From Gnetum montanum (taxonomy: Eukaryota; Streptophyta; Gnetopsida; Gnetales; Gnetaceae), in the NCBI GenBank assembly GCA_015680685.1, contig MNCI01023897.1, positions 115,578-136,371 of the forward strand: DNA of 20,794 nt, in the 5' to 3' direction. Positions 1-9,229 of this stretch are shown one piece after another. A program made the translations under genes and the position numbers. Each line of letters opens with the position of its first letter. The first letter of the stretch is position 1. The notes beneath the pieces were generated by a model. That model saw nothing but the letters and a program-made list of their open reading frames with translations, did not search any database and was not told the origin of the DNA.

Positions 1-72
1 GGAGTTCGACCGGATCGCACGTGCGACGCTTGTTTCATATGGTTGAGTGTAGGGGTACCTCGCCACTCATCA
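1..72 (+). mobile_element. 3' end of a Ty3/gypsy LTR, truncated by window edge
   Basis: The window opens inside a plus-oriented LTR that ends in CACTCATCA at 64-72. The stretch holding TATGGTTGAGTGTAGGGGTACC is the reverse complement of the starts of the minus-oriented LTRs at 14461 and 20697, and matches the end of the plus-oriented LTR at 8293-9229. No primer-binding site follows (the next bases are GTAGCTATTG), so this is the 3' LTR of an element to the left or a solo LTR. Most of the repeat lies outside the window. Confidence 0.85.
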
Positions 73-1528
73 GTAGCTATTGATCAAGATATGGAGATAA
101 TATCTTTTAATAATGTTGATTCTATTGATAGGGCAGGGCCTTTCTTTCCCTCCACCTAATGTTAAACTTTTCATGGCATGTCCAATTTCCCACCCTAGAG
201 GGAAGGTTTTTAAGGATTGGTTACAAGGATGGAAATCTAAAAGGACATCCCTAAAATAGTTAGGCCTTTTCTTTTTATTGATCTAAAGTTTCTCCTCTCT
301 ATAGTATTCCTCTTTCTTTTGTACTCTAGATTTTTATTTTTAATAGATAAATTTTTTGGGTTCGACACCTTTATGAACCATCACATCTAAAAGTCCATTA
401 ACTTTGATGCAAAACTAAAGACTTTAAAAACGATAAATCAAAATCCACATTTGAGTCAATGATAGGTTGCTCAAGTAGTTAGCTCATTGTCTTGTTAGGC
501 AATGGGTTGCTAATTCTTCTAAAGTCTTTGTTGGCTACACATCTTAGAGTGTACTTATAGTCATTTTTTCAAATTCCAACATCACATTTTTTAACACAAC
601 AATTTATACATAGTTCTCTTTTAGTATAAACTAATTTGATTATCTTCCCTTAAGTTTATCTTTATCTTATCATGGTTTTAGTTTATCAATTGACACTTAA
701 AGAAGTTAGACTTTTGCTCATTCATTGATGCTTTTAGAATCCCACTTGACAAATGAGGATTGGTGCTTCGAATAATGATGGTAAAGAAAAGAGCTTTATG
801 CGAGATAGCCTCTCATTCATCTACTAATCCTTTGGAAACCCCACTTAATAAAATGAGGTTTGATGCTCTAAATGATGATCAAAGAAAAAAAGCTGTAGGT
901 GAGGATGACGACCCATAATAAACGAAGGAATAGGTGCGTAAAGTATCAAGGTTCCCTTAAAAACAAAAACAAAAGAAACATTGGCAAAATCTTATCTTCC
1001 AATCAAAGCTCCTTTACTCCTACAACTCTTCTCCAATAACTTCTTGCATTCTACAACTCTATTCTAACGACTCACAGACGCTAAGATTAATCAAAAAAGA
1101 ACATCAGCTTACTACAGTAGTATGTACGCCGAGAAATTTAATATTAAATATGTATTTCTTTTTCATAAAAGCAAAAGCAGGATAATACCATTGAGCTTAA
1201 CTTTGTTTCCGTACCAGATGAACATTCATTTGGAAGGATAAGCCAAAAATAGGCTACCAGTGTAAAGGAGGTGCAGCTTTCTTCTTCTATGCACTGCGAT
1301 CAAGCTCAAATACGCACTTTCTGCGATGATTTTTAGTTTTAGTTTTGTTAAAGTTAGTTGACAAAGACGGAGTAGATTTGACTTGCACGATATTCGATTC
1401 GCAGCACAATTTCAGTACTGACTTGACTTGTTCATGTGTCTAAGAATAATCGTCATTATTAGGTAACACACGGAAATTGGAGGTCTCAACGTCTATCGCT
1501 TCTATCTTCTCGCCGTTGCTGCGACTCG
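73..1528. other. Upstream non-genic DNA; 5' flank of the Vps55-like gene
   Basis: No open frame of useful length or recognisable domain is present on either strand. The stretch is AT-rich and contains a diverged direct repeat (736-897, listed separately). The last part, roughly 1380-1528, is more GC-balanced and runs into the first coding exon, so the promoter and 5' untranslated region should lie here. I see no convincing TATA box and cannot place the transcription start. Confidence 0.5.
736..897. repeat. Diverged direct repeat, two ~63-bp units about 98 bp apart
   Basis: Units at 736-798 and 834-897 share a common order of words: CCCACTT / CCCACTT, AAATGAGG / AAATGAGG, GATGCTC or GGTGCTTC, AATGATG, AAAGAAAA and AGCTxTA. 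A possible weak third unit follows around 915-950. The divergence suggests an old tandem duplication or a decayed repeat element. Confidence 0.55.
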
Positions 1529-4500
1529 ATGGCGATGACAATCGCAGGTAAATGTATATGGTTTTAGCTAATTTCCAAGGTTTCTGCGATCTTTGATTTG
1601 AAGATCATGCAAGGCTCTTTTGTTGCAACCCTAGCATTAACAGTAGAGTTGTTTTAATTGATTCTTTTGCGACTTTCTGAATTTTGTTTCTACTCCAGAT
1701 AGCTTGTGAATTTCATTGGAATTATTCTAGTGATATGCTCTACCTTAAGTGCAATTATTATTATTATTATTATTATTTTGATGATGTAATTGTTTCTGTG
1801 AATAGTGTAATTCTGCCAGTCGTTTAAAAAATGCTTGAAATTATAAATCGAGTACTGTGCCATTGCTGTTGCTTAAGATTTTTACGCAAAACATAAAATT
1901 TGTTGGTCTGTATCCGTTCATGAGCGTCCTTAACTTCTTACACAGCACTGTTTGCTTCAAATCGTTGTGTTCCTTGGTCTATCACGAATGATAAAATTTT
2001 GAGGCTTTATTTTCAATGTATTAATTCAATGGTAGCAGGATTAAAGTTTGTAGTGCTATTTGCCCCTAACAGTAAACACAGCAGAAAGAAAAGTGTGATA
2101 AATAATACAATTGCATAGGCAATCTTGAAAAAGAATTACAATTGCAATTACATTGTAAGCAACACCACCACCTGCTTTGACACCATCATCACCATATCAG
2201 TTTATGCTTGCATTGCTGCGCTTGAACTTAAACAATTCAGTTGCCCCAGGAATCATCAGTGTGGAGGTCTCATAGGCAAAGGGCTTCAGCTGTTTTGCAC
2301 CCTAGTCCGTTAACCAGGTTTGATAACACCAGATGGATCATTTGCAGCTGTTTTGGGCATAGTGACATGCTCAAAAGCTAGAGAGAGGAGAGGTCTGAAA
2401 CTTAAAACAAAATTGGAGAATAAACATGAAAAAAAGTATACTTATGAAATGCAGATTAAAATCTTGATTCCTGCAATCCATAATTGTGATGTTGATAGAC
2501 TGCCATTACTACTGTATTTTAGGAGGAAGAGCCATGACCTATCTAGTTGGGATTGAACTGGGATTGTGGGATGTGTGTCAGTTAGTCTATCTGAGATGGA
2601 CCTGGTGCCGAAGGAGGAGTCAGACAGATTGGACTGGAATTGTGAACTGTGTGTCTGACAGGTCCAAACAATAAGGTTCATTTGAGGATCTTGATGCCTA
2701 GGTTTTTTGTTGTTTGTTTTTTGTTTGAGGTTGTAATAGGATAAATAGGAAAGGGGAAGAGGGGATGGGTGTCAAGAATTTGGGTGATTGGTATTGTGAA
2801 GCAGGGCTTTGTTGAAGTGGCCCACTTTTAACTATGATAGATTTAGACCTATCACCTTGGTATTGAATGAAATACCTGGTCTGGAAATGCATACCAGTCG
2901 ATCTGCAATGGTGGAGAGTCAAATAGACATTACCGAGCAAGCAATTCAGTCCATGAAGCATATAATGGAAGAAGTCAAGGAGATAGCTGTAGACTTGAAG
3001 GAGTTGAAGAAGACAGTGTTGTAGATCACATGATGGATGCAACTGATTGTTCAAAGGAGGATGACCAGACACCCAAACCTGTCACACATAAAGGGGATGT
3101 CCAAGCATGTTTTACATGCTTGGATTTCCCCAAATTTTTAGGAGAAAATTTAGAGGGCTTTGTGTGTTGTGGCCAAGATGGCATTTTAATGGCCCATACA
3201 ACATTTGATTAATAATTACTTAGTAACGGAAAAACATAAGACGAACTAGCTGTGGTTATATAACATATTTTCTTGCCCTTTGCTGCATCTGTGATACTGT
3301 TATTGGCGAAAATAGAAAACAATTGGGAATTCACTTTGTATACTTTTGTCTTTCAGCACCTAATTAATGGATTATATATATATGTGTGTGTGTAAGATGA
3401 GCAATTAAAGGAACACCTACATTGTTAAAAAATGAATAAAAGAAAAAGAACATCCATTGTCATCGTTACCTTTCTGAATTCGTTACCTGACTTAGCTTAA
3501 AAAGTGATTCAGTTTGCAAAAACCTTAGTTACTTATGGACAAATTGATGTTGACTGGACAATTTGAAAACAATGACAATCATAATGGTTGTAGCCTGCTT
3601 GACGGGATAATAATAGTTTTAGGTTTAAAAGTATTTTAAAAACATATTGTTTGTCCTTTTTAATTTAAGATGGAATTTGTAAATTTATTATAATTTGTTG
3701 ATTATTTAGAAGTAAAGAAGTGTTAACATGTATAGTGTTATAAATTTAAGATGAGTCAAAATACGAATGTCATCATATGATGCTAATTCATTTAAAATAC
3801 AACTAGGCAGCATAGAGTTACAAATTTTCATAAAAAAAATTTCGCAGAAGGTGCTCTGAAACTGGTCTGATAGATCCAAGTAGTCTGAGGGGGTGTAAGT
3901 AAAAATTTCAATTTCAGTTTCACAAATATGAACCTGGTAATGTATAGATAAACATTGTAAGGAATTAGAAGAGTGTTTCTTGATGATGGAAGAACAATCT
4001 TTATAAAGAATGTTGGTTTCTTTAATCTGTTTCATGATCACTGAAAATTTATTGCTTTGTTTGGTTTGCTGGTCAAAAGGTATAAGGATTTAAAGAAAAA
4101 AATTTGTATCATTTTTTATATTTTCATTTCATTTGGCCATTGTGGTGGTTAAATCGTCATCAATTACAAAAAGTTCATAACTATGAAAACTTGTGTGTAG
4201 AGCTTAACTCAGAAACAGGGATCCAATGATGCGTACTTGTAGAAATCAGATGCATTATGCCAAAACTAGAAGAAAATATACTTTACGTGAACTTTAATTG
4301 AATGGTGAAATGCAAACGTGTCCACATACAAGAGGTAATCACTAGCACTACATCAAACTATACAGAATATGTATTTACTGAAGCTGATTTTATTTCAGGT
4401 TGGCCAAGAGGCCAACTACCAATCATATTCATCCATGATGCATAAGAGGTTCTAGTCTTCTAATTCTAAATCATATTTCATCCATAACCCTTTAAGACTG

Positions 4501-6027
4501 ATCTTGTAATGCTAGATTATATTTTTTGGCCAAGAGATTAACTACCAATCATAATTCTCCTTCAATGCTAAATTATATTTTGTCCATAGCCCTCTACAGG
4601 GTCTATAATATAGTGCTAAATAATATTTCCTTAATTTTTCATCTTATATTTTAGACAGAATTTTCACTTTCAGTGCTATGATTTAATTTCTTGAAAAAGT
4701 TAAAAGATTCTCTTGGCCAAATTATAAATATATATTTTAAATATATAGTTAAACTAGTTATGTCCACTAAGACTTTTTGTATCTTTTAGACTTTACCAAT
4801 TTCAGAATTCCCTCTATAGAATTTGTCTATAACTTAGTGGTACCCACCGGAGTTGAGTTTTTATCATTTCTTATTCTGTTTTTTCATATGTAACTCACAT
4901 ATTCAAAACCTTTTTTTTTAAGTATGTTTGTCCTTTACACGGTGGATTTGCTTTTATATGCTAAATTACAATTTTCTTATTTCATGCACAACATTTATTT
5001 TTGGGAAGAAAATTGGTTTTAAATAAGAGTATCTTAAATGGTTATTTTTCTTTTTTGTTTCTTTTTTCTTGTTTTTTGGGAGGGGGAACAGTTGTTGGTT
5101 TTTTCAAGTAGCTCTTTCCTCTTGTTCACATTATTTTTATGTTTGAAATATTGTTGTTCTGATGGATAGCATTATAACATCCCGTTTTGTTTTCATGTCA
5201 TGTTGCCTGGTTACTAATTATGCGGGTTTGGAATTTTTTGGCATTGCAGTGTAAGTTTTCTTTTCTTTTCTTTTTTCTCTTTTCTGTTTTTCAGTAGCAA
5301 ACATTTTATTATTGATTTGCTAACTAAAACAGTATCCGTATGTTTATGCAATAAATGCAGCCTGGCTGAATTGGCGATCATGTTCTCTATAAGCATTATA
5401 CTACAACTCTTGGTTTGGATTTTCTTATCTATAGTTTAAAAATGCTCTTTCTGTACTTCATTTGCTGTTTCACAAGATATTTCAGTGATTGTTGATTGAA
5501 CCACAGAATTTACTGAAGCTTTTTGTGTTCTTTTTCTTTTTAGGCTTGTGTCTTGTACAATAACTGGTGGCCTATGTTGGCAGGTATCTTTGAAATTTGC
5601 TGGTTGTTATTCATATTTCCCGTCCTGTAACCTTATAATGGATTCCTTGTGGTCTGCAGCATTAATGTATGTGCTGGTGCCAATGCCATGTCTTTTTTTT
5701 GGAGGTGGATCAACGGATTTCCTTGCTTCTAGGGATGGTGGGGGGTGAGTCAATTTGTAATTTGCTCTTTTGAAAATGATTATGCTGACTTTCCTTTTCT
5801 TACACAATAACCTGATTCATGATTACAGCTGGGTGGATGCAGCAAAGTTTCTAACAGGGGCCTCTGCAGTTGGCAGTATTGCAATACCTGCCATTCTGCG
5901 ACATGCAAATCTTATTGAAACAGGTGCTATGTTTATTGAATTTACATCATTCTTTTTTCTTGTTTGTACTATATTATGCTTTCACCGAGCCAGCGCCGAA
6001 GATAACTGGAGCTATGAGTCTTGGTGA
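1529..6027 (+). CDS. VPS55: Vps55/LEPROT-family membrane protein (5 exons)
   Basis: The product belongs to the small four-helix Vps55 family (yeast Vps55, animal OB-RGRP/LEPROT), which works with Vps68 in late-endosome to vacuole sorting. Model: exons 1529-1547, 5333-5412, 5544-5583, 5660-5744 and 5829-6027 (TGA). All introns are GT-AG, phases 1,0,1,2, giving 423 nt or 140 residues, the usual plant length. Hallmarks seen: LACVLYNNWWPML (residues 33-45), MYVLVPMPCLFFGG (49-62), and AAKFLTGASAVGSIAIPAIL (79-98). Hydrophobic segments lie near 18-37, 47-60, 82-99 and 107-126. Exons 2-5 are firm from homology. Exon 1 is inferred: its ATG is the first in a CAG/GTAAAT exon, its phase fits exon 2, and the resulting N-terminus matches the plant family in length without gaps, although residues 1-16 are poorly conserved. 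Odd points: after H100 the family's usual Gly-Trp pair is Glu105-Thr106, and the tail ends in NWSYESW. A divergent paralogue or early pseudogene is possible, but no frame break is seen. Confidence 0.85.
1754..1777. repeat. (ATT)8 microsatellite
   Basis: Eight uninterrupted ATT units lie about 200 bp inside intron 1. It is a simple-sequence tract with no other evident role. Confidence 0.9.
3372..3392. repeat. Compound (TA)n(TG)n microsatellite
   Basis: An alternating TA run passes directly into an alternating TG run within intron 1. Confidence 0.85.
4401..4629. repeat. Diverged tandem repeat, two units of ~126 and ~103 bp
   Basis: Both units begin TGGCCAAGAG (4401 and 4527), continue with ACTACCAATCAT, then carry TCCAT.ACCCT or TCCATAGCCCT and end with TGCTAxATxATATTT. 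The second unit is shorter by internal deletion. The array lies within intron 1 and resembles a locally duplicated non-coding sequence. Confidence 0.65.
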
Positions 6028-6530
6028 AATTCTGTGGATGATGCATAAGGGGAGCTGTAATATTAACATGTGTGGAATCTATATTTGATTCACAAATAGT
6101 ATCTATTGGAAAGAACACAGAATTCTCCTGGCTTCATTGACATGGGAAAGAAAGCTCTGAAGCCTGTTTTCTGGATGTTGGGATCTCTTTCTTCTCTATT
6201 TATAGTGTCCCAGAAATGTAGAGCTGCATTCATGTTTAAATGGAAGCACCATTTATTTCATTGTGAATGTACTTCATGTCGTGCAGAAAGCAAAATCGTT
6301 TTTAATTAGATGGGTGATTTTCTGGTTTCTTTTACCAACCATGCTGCATTTTGTCCGATAATTTTTTTCTAGAAGTTTTCGACTGTTCATAGTCATCATA
6401 CAAACATGCACAAAATTTTGACTTCACATTTAAAAAAAAAAAAAAAACTTTTGCACTGCCGCACTATGGTTTTGCATTTTGATAGATTGTTATGTAATTG
6501 TCGTAATAAAGCTTTATTAGGTATGGATGT
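6028..6530 (+). other. 3' UTR of the Vps55-like gene with AATAAA signal
   Basis: Downstream of the TGA the sequence is T-rich and non-coding. A canonical AATAAA lies at 6505-6510 with TGTAAT-type upstream elements nearby, so cleavage is expected around 6520-6560. A run of 16 A occurs at 6432-6447. The end is approximate, because no transcript evidence is available. Confidence 0.5.
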
Positions 6531-7279
6531 CATGCTCGCATGGGCATTATTTGCTTATTGAATGTAACCGTTTTGTACGTCTCTTGCTGTTCATCAATAT
6601 GAAATTTATTCTTGAGAAGGTTGTGATAGTGCTACGTAACCCAGAGTCTCGATTCATTTATCGCAGTTCGAAGTTTTGGTAAATTCATAGGAATTTTGTC
6701 TTCATGCTAAAATCTTTTAAAGCGAAAATGCCAAGAGTAACTCACGAAATTTTCTATCGGCCCCGTGCATATTAAAACTTAAAACTGCATTTGAAAAATC
6801 TACAGACCATCCTTGTTGGCATCTTAGAATGCTTCCCTAGTAGAAATATATATTTTTATCGTCAAATCTTTCTTGTTTCAAGATAATCAAGAGGAAAAGT
6901 ATAGAAACTGCTGCAACCAGATGAAGTGAAGTTCACAGAATAGCGCAGTGAAATATTCAAATTTTATTGATTATTATTAAGAAAAAAGTAAGCAGGTTTC
7001 TCAGAGGATTTTTGCATTCCAGGGTATTAATGTGAAGAGGTGAATTTACCCAACATTTTAAGTTCCGAAATTTCCTTATATCTCAACAAATTTGTTTGTT
7101 TTCTTATTTTGTGAGGCTTCTGTCACGTGTTCAGGTTTTTGATTTTGATAGCTAGAAAAAGCCTTGTGAATATGTCCTTTCAGTACATCTTCAATTTACT
7201 TGTTTTGTGCAGCAAGCGTACATTCAAATATTTCCTAACATATCAAATTAACTTTATAACTCAATTATGTTCAAAAACA

Positions 7280-7350
7280 CGAGCATGGTTGAGTTGGTTA
7301 TGAGCTCTTTATTAATGAACTTTTAATATAAGTTGTGAATCTCAACAAAC
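7280..7350 (+). mobile_element. Possible tRNA-derived SINE head (relic)
   Basis: TGGTTGAGTTGG near 7287 satisfies the pol III A-box consensus TRGYNNARNNGG. About 35 bp later GTTGTGAATCTC resembles a B box (GTTCGAATCTC) with a small disruption. The spacing is typical of tRNA-derived plant SINEs. No clear tail or target duplication was found, so this is tentative. Confidence 0.3.
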
Positions 7351-8017
7351 AAAACTTAGAAAAGTAATAGGAATAAGACCTACAAGTTTAAATAGCGAAT
7401 ATTTTTAAGTGAGCTCTTGGAGTGGTTGTGCTAGGCTAGAAATTGGCAACAAAATTTGTTTCTACATAATCACAAATATTCAAATTATTATTTTCAAAAT
7501 ATAAACAACTAGATTGTGAGAAATATCCCAAGGTGATGATTCTCGTGGCCTCTTCCCATGGTTTGGGGCCATGGAACACTCTAAGGTGCCCTTGGGTGAT
7601 TCTAGTGTTAGAAAACCCATCTCGACTTGGCAGTACCAAACTAGAACTCTCTGTAAGTTCTTTTCATATTACTCTCATTCGGAGAACTACATGGCCTTAA
7701 TTCTACGGTGGTCATAGATATATAGGTAGCTAAGACTGGATAGTTTTGGTGCGGTGCCAAGCCATACCTTATACCAGATCGTGAGGGATTTCAAGGTGAG
7801 GCACCACCCCTTGTAGATGCATGGTCTTCGTTTAGAGTTAGTTATCCTCCTTGTGGTGCATTCCCATACATATATTAAGAAGTTGTGTTGTTGCTTGCAC
7901 TTTCTTGGGTTGCTTGCTTGTTAGAGGCATATTCTCCAAGTCTTCTACCCCAAATCCATTGGATCTTAGTGAATTCCTTGGGGTGTTAGACAACATCGAG
8001 GGCAACGTTGTTACAAA

Positions 8018-8029
8018 TGGTATCAAAGC
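8018..8029 (+). other. Possible tRNA-iMet primer-binding site of a decayed Copia element
   Basis: TGGTATCAAAGC differs at one position from TGGTATCAGAGC, the initiator-Met primer site common in plant Copia elements. It lies 2 nt after TTACA (8011-8015), which could be an LTR end; TGTAA at 7652 would give a 364-bp LTR with inverted termini. No gag or pol coding follows, so this may be chance. Confidence 0.25.
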
Positions 8030-8292
8030 ATTTTTGAAATTGTGTTGCGATACGCATGTGCTCTTTGGTTGTGTTACTCCATTGAGGTTGTTCTATTAAT
8101 TGTCCCTTCAGATTGATACCTAGGTGATCTAGGATCATATCCTTATGTATTCTTTAAAGAGTTGCCTTATGGTAATATTTTTACGCTCTTCATGAGGGGA
8201 CCAATGTTACATTGTGAGCAAGTGATGTATGTTGTTCTCCTTGAGGATGTATATGATTTCCTTGTGGTATTGTCCTCCACTTGTTTACTTGT

Positions 8293-9229
8293 TGATGAAG
8301 TGTCAAAAGTCAATGTGTCGACTGGGCCGCATATACAGGGTTGCGTATACGCAACCGCATCGAAGCAAGCCTGTCGACATAGCCACCCTACGTCGACGTG
8401 GCCCCGTTTACACAGCCACCCTTTCCAGCCTATAAATATGAGAGCCTTCTGCCTCATTTAGGCATCTTTTTGAGTAGTTGTAGCGAAGCTCTTACAGTTT
8501 GCTCCCGCAAGAGATAGAATATTTTCCAAGTGCCCATAGCCAGTGTAAGAAAAGTGATCGGATCTTTATTCGAGCGTTGATGTATCTGAGCCCATTGGCG
8601 TGACGGCAATAAAGACGAATAATTCAAGCATACCTTGCAGCATTTGAACTTAGTTGTTTCATGCATTTAATAGTTTAAAATGTGTATGCTTTATTAATTA
8701 CTTGTTGATGCTTTATTAGTTACTTGTTGATTAGTTATGCTTTCATTATTATAATTTAAATCGTTAGTGTTCATTCGTAGTTCATTAAAGACATAAGTAC
8801 GACCATCTCGAACGTAATCCAAACACTTGGTAAGCTCAGCGATGCTTAACATCTGGTAACCCAATAGTGTTAGGAAATGCTCAGAACATGCTCGGAAGAG
8901 GGGACCGGATACTTATGCTAGGAGTAGTTAGAATATAAACTAGGATAATTAGAGATTAGATTATAGTTTATTCCTTACCTTCCATACTTAATTAGTCGCC
9001 GAAAAAGATAATTAAAAAGATATAAAAATCATTAGCCTTAGTCTCACTTAACCAACGTAATAGAACTTCACAAGTGAGATTAGGATGATAACGACCGTTC
9101 TAACCCAAGGTTTCACTGGTTAGAACTCTGGTGTATGTTAAGTGCTTATAGTCTACGGATTTCAACCGAGTCGCGTGTGAATGCTCGTGATTCGTATGGT
9201 TGGGCATAGGGATACCTAGCCACTCATCA
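8293..9229 (+). mobile_element. Solo LTR, Ty3/gypsy family (plus orientation)
   Basis: The repeat runs from TGATG (8293) to CATCA (9225-9229), about 937 bp, with 5-bp inverted termini shared with the other copies. A TATAAATA box lies at 8431-8438 and AATAAA at 8608-8613 in the sense orientation, in the same order and with the same neighbouring words (CTTTATTCGAGC, AATAAAGACGAA, CCTTGCAGCAT) as the copy at 13873. No primer-binding site follows the 3' end and no polypurine tract precedes the 5' end, which points to a solo LTR. The flanks CTTGT and CTTAT match at 4 of 5 positions, consistent with an aged target duplication. The U3 carries a perfect TTGCGTATACGCAA palindrome (8341-8354) and three GTCGAC sites. 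Confidence 0.8.

Larger units (their letters stand above)
1548..5332 (+). other. Intron 1 of the Vps55-like gene (3785 nt)
   Basis: The intron starts with GTAAAT after CAG and ends at AACAG before TATCCGTATG, behind a T-rich stretch. It is AT-rich and holds an (ATT)8 tract at 1754-1777, a compound TA/TG tract near 3372-3392, an 11-bp hairpin at 3100-3124 and a diverged tandem repeat at 4401-4629. Short open frames such as 2809-3024 (a 71-residue Lys/Glu-rich frame) have no recognisable domain and look like chance. No nested gene or complete transposon was found. Confidence 0.65.
6560..8292. other. Non-genic stretch between the Vps55-like gene and the first solo LTR
   Basis: No coding region can be supported. 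The stretch contains a weak SINE-like relic around 7285-7345 and a possible Copia-type primer-binding site at 8018-8029, both listed separately. Small frames such as 7851-8099 (plus) show no recognisable domain. Confidence 0.5.

Noticed and set aside
2809-3024. 71-residue plus-strand frame rich in Lys and Glu, as a possible nested gene.
   Set aside because: No domain, no splice or promoter context, and it lies within intron 1. A frame of this length is expected by chance.
5162-5250. Alternative first coding exon starting at ATG 5162 or 5195 and using the GTAAGT donor at 5251.
   Set aside because: The frame is open and in phase with an exon starting at 5361, but the predicted residues do not resemble the family N-terminus and the length is wrong. 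The exon at 1529 gives a better overall model.
5240-5260. A 1-nt microexon (T at 5250) between TTGGCATTGCAG and GTAAGT, which would join exon 1 to an exon beginning at 5361 in phase.
   Set aside because: The phases do fit, but the ordinary exon 5333-5412 also fits exon 1 and gives an N-terminus of exactly the expected family length. A single-base exon is the less economical model. Transcript reads over 5240-5340 would decide.
6432-6447. A16 run in the 3' UTR as the tail of a processed pseudogene.
   Set aside because: The gene has four introns, so it is not retro-copied, and the run is upstream of the AATAAA signal.
8162-8461. 99-residue plus-strand frame overlapping a 96-residue minus-strand frame, as a gene.
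   Set aside because: Both lie across the start and U3 of the solo LTR at 8293. The open frames on both strands come from its palindromic GC-richer sequence.
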